Source: Silene noctiflora (Eukaryota; Streptophyta; Magnoliopsida; Caryophyllales; Caryophyllaceae). Taken from it: DNA of 33,612 nt. Position numbers and translations under genes: made by a program. Positions 1 through 11,182 of this stretch are shown here, piece by piece (positions within the stretch are counted from its first letter, which is position 1; each line of letters begins with the position of its first letter). The notes below the pieces were generated by a model. That model was not told the DNA's origin, did no database searches, and was given only the letters and a program-made list of their open reading frames with translations. Where the stretch lies: positions 589,097-622,708 of the forward strand of contig VHZZ01000006.1 of NCBI GenBank assembly GCA_009801015.1, written 5' to 3'.

Positions 1-40
1 TTATTATTTTATTATTATTATTATTATTATTGTTATTTTT
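1..40. repeat. (TTA)n microsatellite
   Basis: A run of TTA/ATT trinucleotides with a few interruptions opens the window. It is a simple repeat in AT-rich DNA. Confidence 0.9.
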
Positions 41-1084
41 GTTTATAAAATGGAAATATAAGATCTTGATGTTCTTATGATTTACGTATTTTAAGTCTTT
101 TAGTGTTCTACAAGCTTAATACTTGGTGCTCATGCAAGCTCTCATATTGAATGCCTGCCACGTTAGTTGTTGGGTATTACGTAAAACGGTTTTACAATAT
201 TTAGAGTTCGTCAAGAATTTATGGAATAATCGGGGGCTAAAATCTAATCGGGTTATAATTACTTGGATAATTAGTTCCCTGGTGATAGTTTTTGTATATA
301 AGAGTAATGATTACTGAGGAGATGTTTTACTCCCATAATCATTACCCGGGACCGGAAGGGTAGGTAATGTATTACCCCTTCATGAGGGTAATAAATTCGA
401 GAGGTGAATAATTACTCTCGTACCAAATATGGAAAATACACCTTACATATCACTTCACTATTCATTTTTCCCTTTTTGCTCGCAATCCAAGCAAGCCCTT
501 AACTGAAATTGAGACCTTATCTTACAATGTATGTGAAATGTAAGCATTTTAAAATGAAATGTAAAATTTTTTATTTTGTTAAAAAGTGATAACTTTAGTT
601 ATAATATTTTATCATTAAATAATAATTTTTTATTAAAAATGTTAAAATTATTTTCTAATTTTAAGGTAAAAATTGTATTAAGAGAAACTTTCTCATAAAA
701 AAGTTTTGATAAAATTTATAAGAGAAATTATGTAATTTAAGAAATAGCACGGGTTGCTAATATTTATTAGGTAAATTAATTCCCTTTGTACAACTAATTT
801 AAAAACATTAATAAAATGATTCAGTACAGAACCCGAATTCTATAGTATAGCTCAAATACTATAGAATAACTCAGATTTTTTAAAACAAACCTAGAAAACT
901 TTAGTACAGAATACGAATTCTATACCATACAACTGGCCAGAGACACGAAAATTAGATAAATGGCTATTGAAATAAGCAAATGGGTATATGCCGTTTACTT
1001 TTAGAAAGCGTCTTGCTTGACGGATAGTGACACTGTTCATAGAGTGCTCAATTTTCTCCACTTATTTTCTCATGTGTCTTATTG
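41..1084. other. Intergenic AT-rich DNA with small foldbacks
   Basis: No coding exon is supported. Positions 304-345 hold an inverted repeat (GTAATGATTA and TAATCATTAC) followed by further GGTAAT/ATTACC half-sites to about 425, which looks like a decayed foldback element. An 80-bp spaced direct repeat (AGTACAGAA...CGAATTCTATA) lies at 822-847 and 902-927. A perfect 9-bp hairpin (CTATAGTAT / ATACTATAG) spans 840-864. The open frame at 123-317 has no recognisable domain. Confidence 0.6.
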
Positions 1085-1250
1085 TTTTTGGTGTAAACCA
1101 TCCGGTTTAATCCGGATTCGAGCCGGGTAGGACCACTAGGGCGGTAAAGTTCTCCCTCATGAGTTTCAACACTGCTGCGTATCCAGGGCTCGAGCACGAG
1201 ACCTCTGGTTAAGCTAGAACAACCCCTTGCCAGTTGATCTAAGTGCTCAT
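1085..1250 (-). mobile_element. Probable tRNA-derived SINE (minus strand)
   Basis: On the minus strand the block reads like a SINE head. An A-box-like TAGATCAACTGG is at 1230-1241 and a B-box-like TGCTCGAGCCC is at 1186-1196, about 33 nt apart, which is normal Pol III internal promoter spacing. The flanking words (CAAGGGGTTG, AACCAGAGGTCTCG) resemble plant SINE heads as I remember them. The body continues toward lower coordinates with a CCGGATTAAACCGG-like segment. The 3' tail and target duplication are not clear (only CTCATG recurs at both sides), so the borders are approximate. Confidence 0.5.
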
Positions 1251-1379
1251 GCGGTTTGATTCGAGTAATAAAGTGTAATTATTTGGAGGGAAAGTTGAGC
1301 AAAAAAAAACCGAATGTTCATGAACAACGACGTTGAAGCATTGACAACAACTGTTAACTGCTAACTTCCAACTGCATAA

Positions 1380-1461
1380 CTCCATCGTTCGTCAATCTCT
1401 CTCTCTCTCTCTCCTTTTCTCAACGCTTCGATCGCTCAATTTTTGATTCCGGCTTTCATAT
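1380..1461 (+). promoter_or_regulatory. Probable 5' leader exon of the SEC14-like gene
   Basis: A (CT)n tract at about 1395-1415, typical of plant leaders, is followed by a pyrimidine-rich stretch and a possible donor (GAG|GTACAT) near 1461. The downstream 1.7 kb has no coding exon before the start codon at 3201. I therefore infer one or more leader introns, with a possible acceptor at about 2913 (TTTTGCAG). The exact transcript start and leader structure cannot be fixed from sequence alone. Confidence 0.45.
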
Positions 1462-1496
1462 GAGGTACATGTTCTTCAATTTGTGTTTCAACAGCG

Positions 1497-1825
1497 ATTT
1501 AATTGATGTATTGTTGTATAATTTTTTGTAATTTTTGAAATTTAAGAAATTTCGTTTGATTGATGATCTTCGTTGAACAATTGATTGAATTTTATTTTAT
1601 GATTATGATTATATTAGGTAATTACGCGGTATTTGCTTGATTGATGTAGTAGAATTGTAATCGTTCGCATTTATTCATCAATTATGAACAACAATTTAAT
1701 TGATATATTGGTGTATGATTTTTTAATTTTTTTGAAAAATTCGTCACTATCGATTATATTGAACAATTGCTTGATTGAGGTAATAGAATTGTAATCGATC
1801 GCATTCATTCATGAACTATGATCCT
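1497..1825. repeat. Diverged tandem duplication in the leader intron
   Basis: The segment from 1501 (AATTGATGTATTGTTGTATA) recurs in altered form at 1698. The segment from 1635 (GCTTGATTGATGTAGTAGAA) recurs at 1769. The spacing differs (197 and 134 bp), so a duplication has been followed by indels. Confidence 0.6.
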
Positions 1826-3200
1826 GATCGAAAGTTCTGTTTAGAATATTCGCAAATTTTAGGTTAATGTTAGCAGGTTTAGTACTAGGTTTGATACGGC
1901 GTAAAATGATTGATGCACACCGGAATATTTTGTTATAGTCTGCCGTTTTTATCAACATTAGTGATTTGTAAATGATTGAATGTTTTGAGTTTTTATCTGT
2001 TTCATTGATGATGTAGAATGTTGATAGCTAAACCTTTGAAATAACAGTTTGATCAAAGCACAGTGTGCTGAGCTTAAGTCGAATTAGGTTTGCTAAATGT
2101 GTCACATTTCGGAGTAAACTGGAGACCTCGAGTTTGTGTTTTGCTGGTCCAGGAATTTTGCTTTCGTATTGTCGTAAATCTGTTTGTTTGTCGGAGTTCC
2201 TAGTACAAGAGCTATTTTACGATGGCTGGACAATTTGTTATTTTGTTCTAATAGTAGTATTGCTCTAGACTGTCAGGCATTACTGAACTAGTCGTTAATC
2301 ATTTACCTATAATATGGATAGGAAGAAAGGATCAAAGGGAAAAGGTTACATGAAATACAAATTATTCGTTTGAGCCTCATTTTTTGTAACCACGTATTTA
2401 GTGGCGCTGATTGATAGTCTTTTGAGAGAACTATTATTGTGAAATGGAAGTTATTTCGTGTAGATTGTGTATTGAGATGGTCATTGGTTTAGTCCATAGT
2501 CCTCTCAAACTTTGCTTATGCGAGAATAATAATTGCAATGAGGCCTTTAGAATTCTTTTTGTACGTACATCATTGATGAAGTTAGTATTAGACTATTAGA
2601 GGGTATACAATATGCTTTGTAAGTGAAAATGTTTTCGTTGTTGAAAGATGACACTGAATTGGAAGTTACAAGGAGGAAACCGTGACCATCTAGACAGCAT
2701 GGATGAAGAACTGATTTTTACTAGGCTAGAAGAGATACCCAAATCTCCCTTACTTTATCTTAAAAATTATTATTTCAAAAGAGGTGCTTAAATGTGTAAT
2801 TTCTTGTACTTGGCAATTTCTCATCACCTTACTATTACGGTCAATTTCAAATGTCTTCATGATCAAAGATATGAGCATACATACAATTGAATACAGACCA
2901 TGCAATTTTGCAGGACTTTATCATACCTACTTCAGATAACAGGCACTTCCGCACTGTAAAACCGGAGCTGCATTAGAAAACATATGGTGAAGACTGCGTT
3001 CCAACTCCATGTGATTAACTCATCTTTCATCAATGTGTACGAAATTCAGAGTCTTCAAATTTTTATGTCATACATAGAAATCAAGCTTTAAGGGATTGCA
3101 CATTGAATTTTCAATTCTGTCGTTTTTATGACTTTAGTAGTGAAGTACTTGAGTCAAGAAGGTAAATTCCTGAGCTGGAAAGCTTCTATTGTTCATCTCA

Positions 3201-6200
3201 ATGGATGATCAACGGGATACGGCTGTTGTAAGGCTGAATTCCAAACTGTCTCGTGTAACCTCTAAGAACAACACATTCAAAGCTGCTCTAAGGCCTGAGT
3301 ATTTTACACAAAATACCCTACGCCCTAGTGTATCTAAAGATGGTGCTGTTAGGGGAGTAGCTGGTGACGTCACATTTTTTGTGCTAAAAGTTGTTGCACT
3401 AGAGACTGCGAGGAGAATCTCAAAATCTAAGTGCCCGCTTGCTTGGCGTAGCCTTCAAGCATGCCAAATATTATGTTATCCACCGTTTAAGTGGGTTCAG
3501 AGATGGGCGCCGTTCAAGAGCTTAGTGCAAGGCATGCGGGTAAGTGCTTATGTGTCACTTCAGTTTCTGATAGCTATACTCCTGATGTAATGTTGGTTAA
3601 AAAGTGACATGCTTCGAACTTTCATTTAACCAGATGTTGTCGCGACCATTGTTGGTCCTCTCAATAGCAACGGCTTTTTCAGACAAATCAGACAATTCAT
3701 GGGCTGTTGATAACCATAATGTTTCCCCTGCCTCCGACGATTCGGATGAAGATTCGTCCTCTCTACATCCATGTGATACAAGGTAATCAAGAATGTTTTC
3801 TTCCCCTTTAATGCAGTAGTTGTTTTGAAATCATGTCATAAGCTGTTTACTCTTTTGATAGAGTAATCTTTATGCTCATGACAATCTTTTGCTGTCAACT
3901 GCTTCTGTAGGAATATCGGTGACTCTTCTAGTTCTGTGTCACTGGAGACTTGGTTGTGCAATCTTTACGAAGAGCTAGAAAAGCAAAGGATCAACTTACC
4001 AGAAAGGTGGGAATTTTTGTATGTTTGAGAAACTATAACCATTGAACTAACAGCAACATATTAGCTAATGTGTCCAAAATATTGTCCAATCTGATAATTA
4101 TCTAAATATCCAGCATTCTAATTCTCTCAAACTGCATTACAGTCATACCAAGTGTTAAAATAGTTAAATATAAATTACACTTTTCAATAGACAAGACATA
4201 CATATCAGACGCTATGTATCCGAACCCCTTTTTTCCCGATAAGGCAAAGAGAATGTTCTGGAGTGTGTGTCAAATATTGAACTACATGTACCTGCTAGAG
4301 TGAAAGGTGTGACATTTATCACTGTACTTATCCAGTTTTCCCCAATTCTCTGTGAAGCTAGATTATATCATCCTGGTTTCTGGTGTTGTTTCACTAATTT
4401 TATGGTTTATAACTGGAGGAATCATCAAACCATATAGGCACATGCTTAGCATACGACAAAAAGTCTGATTCATAATTCACTATGAAGGGACAACAAGAAG
4501 AAATGAATGAAACTGATTCTAGAATTTTTGGCGTATCGCTGTGCAGGTTTAATGAAACTGAGCTTCGAAGATTTTATGCTGCCGCGAATGGTGACTTTTC
4601 ATGCCTACTTTCCTCTGTTAAAAAGACAATTCGTTGGAGGGAGACTTTTAATGTACTTTCACGAGAGGAACTTAAAATGTGGTCAAAAGTAGTCTTTTGG
4701 CATGGATTTGATGTGAGACACAGACCTTGCCTAATTGTACGTCTTGGTTTAGCTTGCACTATACTTCCAAATCATGATAGACCAAGATTTGCCCAGGCCG
4801 TTGGTAAGCCTTCATTACACGTACGAAACTACCAATGTGTTAAAAACCTCTCTTTCTCTGTTACATTTTCCTTTCAGTGTAATCCTTAAAGCCATGTATC
4901 AAAAACTGTGTTCTGAAGCTCTGAATCACAGGGGTGTCATGGGAAGGTTCCCTGAACACGGGAACAAGAGTGTCCAGATAACCTATAGATGGTTGTTTAT
5001 GAATCGTTTATATGGCTGGTTTTTAACGAATCTTAAAGAGATGTGAGCCTTCATTGTGCCTTGGTGCACACTTTCATCTTTGTGCACTTAATAATTAAGA
5101 CGGATTGCACAATCTTCATGATATAATGTTGTCCATCTTCCTGGCTTCATACGTTTATAGACTTCTAGCAACTTTATTTAGTATTGTTGGGGGGTTCCGG
5201 CTGGCTAATGATGTTTTCTGTTGACAATATGACATGGTATTTAAATTTTTAATTGCTCAAGCTACAACCATTGTACGCCAACTGGAGTATTGGCTCGTTG
5301 CGGTCAGTAGAATCGAAGTTAGTGGTTGGGGGTTGGAAAGTTCAAGCACTCCAAGCTTGTTATTTTACTGTCTGTTGCTTCGTAAATCTTGCCTCTTAAT
5401 CGTGATGTCAAGTGAGAATAGGTGTCTACCAATGTCACGCAGTCAAATTCTTGTGTGGTACTTTTAGCGTACTCCGTGTTTGTTAAAATAATGGAGTCCT
5501 TCCCTATCACATCTACATGAAAGGTTTTGGGGAATGATGGTTGATGTTGATTGTTAATGCAGTTTTACAAATGGAGGATGGTATCCTGCATTTGGCCGAT
5601 CAGACACCCCCTCAAGTTATTGTTCTGGTGGATTGTGAAGGTTTATCTCCATTTAGACTNCCACTGCAGATGTTACGTTCATGGTCTCTGCTTTTTCAAG
5701 ATCATTTCCCAAATTGTCTCGGTGGTTTGTTTGTCATACGCCTTCCTCCTGTAGTTCGGGTGATGGTGCAAACTTTTATGAAAGTGAGTTCCTTGCTTGA
5801 AGTGTCGTTAACTGCTTGGTTTTCATTTGCTTCTATTCCAGTGCATTATATCATCATTTTTTCTATTTCAGATTTTGAAACCTGAAACTAGGCTGAAGTT
5901 GCAATTTTTGGGAGAAAAATACAGAGACATTCTTTCTGAGTATTTTCAGGAGCTCCCAGCATGTCTTAGGGGTACATGCATATGTGCAATATGCTCAAGT
6001 GATGCTTCCAACAATGTGTGGTGCTTTTCTTCTTTAGAAGTGGGGAATGACACACAGTTAGTTTCAAACAGACACGGCAGCGAACATCTCGATTTTGAGT
6101 ATCTGCAGTCTGAGAGTGATGTGCATCAGATTTTTGATCAGCTGCTAAGAACAGGCATGATTGGAATTTTAATGTTGTGTGTGTTTGCTGCTTTCCTGGC

Positions 6201-6243
6201 TGGAATATGGAACTCCGGAAGTCAGCCAAATTTGTTTCTTTAA
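3201..6243 (+). CDS. SEC14-like (CRAL-TRIO domain) lipid-transfer protein, 477 aa
   Basis: Six coding exons join in frame: 3201-3539, 3634-3782, 3911-4006, 4547-4803, 5563-5783 and 5872-6243. All introns are GT-AG. CRAL-TRIO N-like sequence covers about residues 195-240 (FNETELRRFYAA, IRWRETF). The lipid-binding CRAL-TRIO core covers about 240-385, with VLVDCEGLSPFR, LFQDHFPNCLGGLFVIRLPP and the helix TRLKLQFLGEKY. The N-terminal third (ALETARRIS, CPLAWRSLQACQ) is followed by an acidic Ser/Asp-rich linker at about 145-165. The last 30 residues contain one hydrophobic span (MIGILMLCVFAAFLAGIW), so the protein is probably tail-anchored to a membrane. The family moves phosphatidylinositol or other hydrophobic ligands between membranes; the ligand here is unknown. 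The ATG at 3201 is the first in the exon. The ambiguous base at 5660 is the third position of CTN, so residue Leu is unaffected. Confidence 0.88.
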
Positions 6244-6900
6244 GTGAGGTAATCTTATGTTTTGGATCTGCTAGCATTCACATTATGTAGGGTTATCTTG
6301 GCAAATGGTACTCTGTCATTTAAAAGTATTTAGCTCAGATGAGAGGTTCATTGTTAGTTGTTACTATTTGGGGGATAAACATCTGCTGTTGAGTATGCGT
6401 ATCATTGAATTGTGGATGTTGTGGAATACGAGCTCTTTACAATGAATTTGGGTATAAGTTGAAGAGCAGGCTTAGATCAATATTTACTAGAATTTCATTA
6501 TTTCTTGAACAAAACCCGTCGATAGTGAAAATTTGAATTACAAAAGTTACAATTAACAGAATGAATGTTTCTCTAACAAACTATATCCTATATGCAGGTT
6601 GCCTATTCTTACTGACAACTCTTGTTCTTCAAACTGTCTGGAATTCTAACGATTATTCATTTTGGCTTGCGTATTCTTAAGTTTTGAATGTCTCATTTAA
6701 CAAATATTTGTATTGTTAGTGGAGTGTTCCAGAAGTTTTTCTTTGCCTGATAACACAAGGATTCACTTTCTGAAACTTCTCCTTTCTATTCAATTTTTGC
6801 AGGCCACTGCATTTTGCTGTTTGATGACTCTTCAGATTCTGAACAGATTATCTTTATCTGAGGAACTTACATCGGCCGCCTTTGGCAGTATGTGATCAAA
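6244..6900 (+). other. Probable 3' UTR of the SEC14-like gene, possibly spliced
   Basis: After the stop there is a possible donor at 6249 (TGAG|GTAATC). Acceptor-like sites follow at about 6598 (TATATGCAG) and 6801 (TTTTTGCAG). No conserved coding continues, so these are most likely untranslated exons. The polyadenylation site was not identified. Confidence 0.4.
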
Positions 6901-8830
6901 ACTTCTTTTTCCTTTTTTATGTGCAGGAGGCTTGTTCATTAGTTGCCTTGCGTGCACTAATTGTGATTGGAACATATATTTTGTATATCAGTTATTTATA
7001 CTTGTTTCTCTGAAATGCTTGATCATTTGTAGCACACCGATTGGCCTAAGAAAATACTTATGATAATGCTAAAATTCTGAGCCATAACTTTGCAAATACT
7101 CTTAAATTTACTATAAGAATATAGTTAGAATGAAATCATAGCAAGTATCTCCATTGGCCAGAAGTTTTAATAGATTATCTGAATAGATCTGGTGTTCTAC
7201 TTATCTTGTTACATTAAGGTTAAGATAAAGTGCTCACGTGCTAGGAACGGAGGCTACATCTTTGATGGATATCTGGTTGTCGATTAGAGAAAGAAATAGT
7301 GCGGACTCTTTTTGGTCATTAAGTCATATTACCTCAACATGATTAGCCGTGGCTAGTTTTTTAGTTTTCATCTTTTGAGGGGGGTCTCCTTCTAAGTCTT
7401 TTTTTATCTTAAAATCAATCTTGAGATGCGACAATGGACTTCTACAAGCCTTGGATGCTGGAGGAGTGGAGGTAGTTGGGTAAGGGAATGCAGGGGTGTT
7501 TCGGTATAGTCTTATAGACATTAATGTTGACTTATGTATAGATGATTTCCGTGTTGTTTAGTTTTCAGTTATGCAAGCAAAATGACTTGCTAATTTGCTC
7601 TTGCTCATTAAAGAAATACGGAGTACTACTTTTTCATTTTCTTTTTTCAAATTAATGGTCAAATTTAGCCATCAATCTCTGCAAATATGCCTAAAGGTGC
7701 AATGTCGAATTATTTTCATGTTATTTCTGTAAAAATGCTGTATCTATTTTATATTGTGGGAAAATAGTGGTTAAAACTTAAAATTATCATTTAAGCCAAA
7801 GCGGGACAATATAAATGGGGAGGGAGCATGAAAAAGGAAGAAGAAAAAACATGAGGTTGTTTCCTATATTTGAGGTACATTTTTGTTTTTTAAATTCTAC
7901 TCGGTAGTTATTTTTTACACCGTACATTTTTTAGACAAACTAAAGTGGCTTAATCTCAATGGAACTACTCAACAATTATAATGAAAGAGCATAAGGACTT
8001 CAAACTCGTGGACATATGGCAGGTAGATTAGATAAACTAGGTAAAGATGTAACCACACTCAATGTGAGTGTTATGTATTAATTTTTCTTGATCTTGACTT
8101 GACATCCCCTCAAAGCAAAACTCACTAATTACTTCTCTTTCGTAGGATCCGACCAAGAATCCGAGTCACCAGTTATTGTTACTAAATTTGTTTCATCCCT
8201 TTGAATTTAGGAGTTTGGTTGGTATAGGTATGAACTTAGGTTGCAATTTTGCAATAAAGTATTGTCAGCATTTTGTAAAAAGATTTGAAGGTTATCGTGA
8301 CCCAATCTCAAGATGTTAAGGTTACAACCGAGGTCAAGTTTTAACTATCGAACTTATGAGTTTCTTTTTCCTTTGGTTTTTGACATTATTGCGCTTTTGC
8401 AAAAAAAAAAAATTACTTTCTTATATTGCATTTTGACGATCCTTTGAGTGTTTGGCCTTGAAAAAATATTTATCAAATGAAACAATTAATTCTGAGATAA
8501 GAGTAAAATTGTACAATGTCATGGTTGCTGTTAGTTTTGTTAAATTCCTGTTAAAGTCTTTGTCATTTCATTTGATGTCAGCGCACAAAAAAGTGGGAAA
8601 CTGTGTGTTTTCTATCCATGCATTTAGTGGAAAAAAAATATTCAAGGCAGTTATTGTACTACACATACGTAAGCATATATACTTGTCCAACTAGGACAGA
8701 GAAAGATATAAAAGGATGCCCTGAACTAATTTTTGACATAAACAAACACCCTCAGGAAAAACAGTGAGACTGTGTTATCACTAGAAGACCACATTTCTAC
8801 TTTAACTAACTTTAGATGAGTAATGTAGTC

Positions 8831-8855
8831 ATCTCGTCTCGTCTCGTCTCGTCCC
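8831..8855. repeat. (CTCGT)n microsatellite
   Basis: About four consecutive TCTCG units form a short pentanucleotide repeat in intergenic DNA. Confidence 0.85.
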
Positions 8856-10076
8856 ATCTTCTAGTGACCCTTGCCGCCACTCAAAGGATCAAACTTGGAA
8901 GTACAAGCAGGACAGAGTAGATGTTAGTGGGCGATGAAATGAATCCACCTAGTTTCTTCTCTTTTATACGAGTATTTCTTTATTATTCGTAGTCTGAGTC
9001 GTTCCCTTTTATGTGGTGTCCGGCCTTTATAGGAAAAGAAAACTAGATTAATCCTTTGTTTTAGTGATTGTCAACTTCACGTCTCCAGCTATTAATCAAA
9101 GAGGCTAGACGCTAGTGTGCCCGTTTAGGTGTATTTATAGTATTATATATTTCTCCTTCATTGGTTAAGTTTATATTGTACGGATATTTGATAGCTAGGT
9201 GAAAATATAATTTGAAGAACCTAAAGGGACAAACTGATCACTTTAAAATTCTTGGATATTTCAATGAAAATTTACCTTAGTTTCAGTTCTTTGACAGACC
9301 ACTGCCCTTCTTGGCTCTCCCTCAATTTACCTCTGCTGGGATAGAATTGACATTTTAACTACTCAAACTCTACATGGTCACCACCGAGTGCAAAATAATA
9401 TGGAGTATATGCTAATAATATGTCACCTACCTCAACTTTGTAGGGTGGTATAGAGAACCACTGACCAAGTTTCGAACCTAATTTGCCATTGTAGCTTCCT
9501 TGGACCATGAAAGAAACTATATAGACACAGTATGTGTAGTTCTGTCTGTCTCTGTCAGTAAAATGATAATATGGCGTACCGTGCATGCCTGTGTAGTACT
9601 TTCTCATTTATGTTTCGTCCTTCGTTCGACTTTGATTGTTAAAGATGTCAACTTTGACGACTATTTTAGTATTTTCCTATTATATATAACGCTTACAATT
9701 GTTCACATCAAACATGAGAGATTTTAAATTGTATCTCATCATGTATTGGGAGAAATCAAGGATCATTGTTAACATCAGTTGATTTCCCAAGAGATGATCA
9801 ATTTGGGGTGAAAGGAGTAGTAATTTTGATTCTCCCTACTCATATACATGATGCTCCATGTGTTATTTGTGATTTTAGAATGGAAAGAGAAACCTTTGAG
9901 AAGCATTTGATTATTCAGTAGTATAATACTGATTATTCTTTTCAAGTACATATTTAACACGAGTACGTTGTTGGGTTTGAATCGAATGTTATTCTATGAA
10001 GCGAATTTGATATCTAAACTGTATTTAATTGTCATTATTATTTGAGTACATTCAGTGAATTAAGGTGCTTATTATG

Positions 10077-10342
10077 ATAATCAGACAGGTTCTGGATTCT
10101 GGTGCATTAGAACATGAAAATCAGCCGATTAAGGTGCTTATTATAATACCAGCTTGCATGAAATATTGGTAGCTTTTGCAGGATAAAAGAAATACTAGAT
10201 AAGTGGCGTAAGAATCACTTGGCTAGGTCTTCTCTTTTAGTAATTACTATAGACTAAACTTAGAGCAAAATATGCACGTTTTAGTTTTATCTGGATTCTG
10301 GTGCATTAGAACATCGCCTTTTATATAATCAGACAGGTTCTG
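10077..10342. repeat. Two short direct-repeat pairs in swapped order
   Basis: Block A (ATAATCAGACAGGTTCTG) is at 10077-10094 and 10325-10342. Block B (25 bp beginning TCTGGATTCTGG and ending TTAGAACAT) is at 10091-10115 and 10290-10314. The order is A-B in the first occurrence and B-A in the second. AATTAAGGTGCTTATTAT also recurs near 10059 and 10129 with slight change. Confidence 0.75.
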
Positions 10343-11042
10343 TAGAACCTAAAAAGATACATCCCCTACAGATTTTTACATTAATTTTTGAATGATCTAG
10401 TAATTACTTTTGGCTTATGTATGTTACTTTTACTTCATGTACTTCCCATGCCTGAATCTGATCCTCGACAAGTGTACGACACTAGGACTGAGTAACTGAC
10501 TTTACACTAAGACCCCGGTTTTAATAAAATAGTCCCTCTGGTTGAAGTTTTGAACCCGTATTCATATTAGATGCTTCTAACCGAGTCTGGAAACATAGTA
10601 TAGCTTTTAATCTACAATGTGAATTTACATAATCTACAGCTTATGTTATGTGGGTTTTGCACTAAACCGCTATTGGAGAGAAGAGGATCAGGTTCTGCAA
10701 CATCAATTTAATAGGGTGAATAAGTATTGTTTAGATTGTGCAAGTATATTATACGTGATTCCACTTATCTAAAGATGATTATTTGTGAACAATACTTTCA
10801 GTTAGCATAAAGAAATTCCTCTTAATTATAATTCTGTTATTAGTTAGTTACTACTGGACCAAATTAAGGCCACGGAATCTTAAAGTTGGATGGTCACCAT
10901 TAATTAACATGTTATATGTAAATGTTAGATGGTAAAGTCATGTGGGTGGTACTTTTGACCTGGGTACAAATCTCGTCGTTATCAGAACTGCCTTTGTCCC
11001 TCGCTTTCCACCAAAAAGTGGAAAAAAAAACATCTTGTATAT

Positions 11043-11131
11043 TATAAATAGCCCATCTTCATTCCCCTAGAGACTTGCCTTCACCATTTTCCCCATCTTC
11101 ATTCCCCTAGAGACTTGCCCTCATCTTTTTC
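11043..11131 (+). promoter_or_regulatory. Core promoter and leader of the FUSC-type gene
   Basis: A TATAAATA box at 11043-11050 lies 133-140 bp upstream of the ATG, so the start of transcription is expected near 11075. The leader contains two copies of a 40-bp unit (CCCATCTTCATTCCCCTAG...) starting at 11052 and 11092. One copy straddles the predicted start and the second is fully transcribed. Confidence 0.65.
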
Positions 11132-11182
11132 TTGCCTTCTCTACTAGTCTCGATTACTATATACCACTTACTAGAGTTCAGG

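Larger units (their letters stand above)
6901..11040. other. Intergenic region without a supported gene
   Basis: Four kilobases of AT-rich DNA. It contains a CTCGT pentanucleotide repeat (8831-8855), TACGGAGTA-type MITE relic words near 7618, and two short duplicated blocks near 10077-10342. Open frames such as 9359-9607 on the minus strand carry no domain I recognise and lack splice or codon support. Confidence 0.6.

Noticed and set aside
4482-4889. 135-codon frame starting before exon 4 of the SEC14-like gene
   Set aside because: Its middle is the true exon 4 (4547-4803). The two ends are intron read-through, shown by the acceptor at 4546 and the donor at 4804.
5660-5660. Possible frame or residue problem at the ambiguous base in the SEC14-like gene
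   Set aside because: It is the third base of CTN, which encodes Leu for any base, and the frame continues normally.
7324-7521. 65-codon minus-strand frame with Pro/Lys-rich peptide
   Set aside because: No family resemblance and no supporting signals.
7612-7815. Stowaway MITE suggested by TACGGAGTACTAC and GGGGAGGGAG
   Set aside because: The two ends do not form matching inverted repeats and no TA-flanked element could be defined; at most a relic.
8831-8855. Possible CRISPR-like or regulatory array
   Set aside because: It is a simple CTCGT microsatellite. CRISPR arrays are not expected in plant nuclear DNA.
9359-9607. 82-codon open frame on the minus strand rich in Tyr
   Set aside because: No recognisable domain, no promoter or splice context, and AT-rich intergenic DNA yields such frames by chance.
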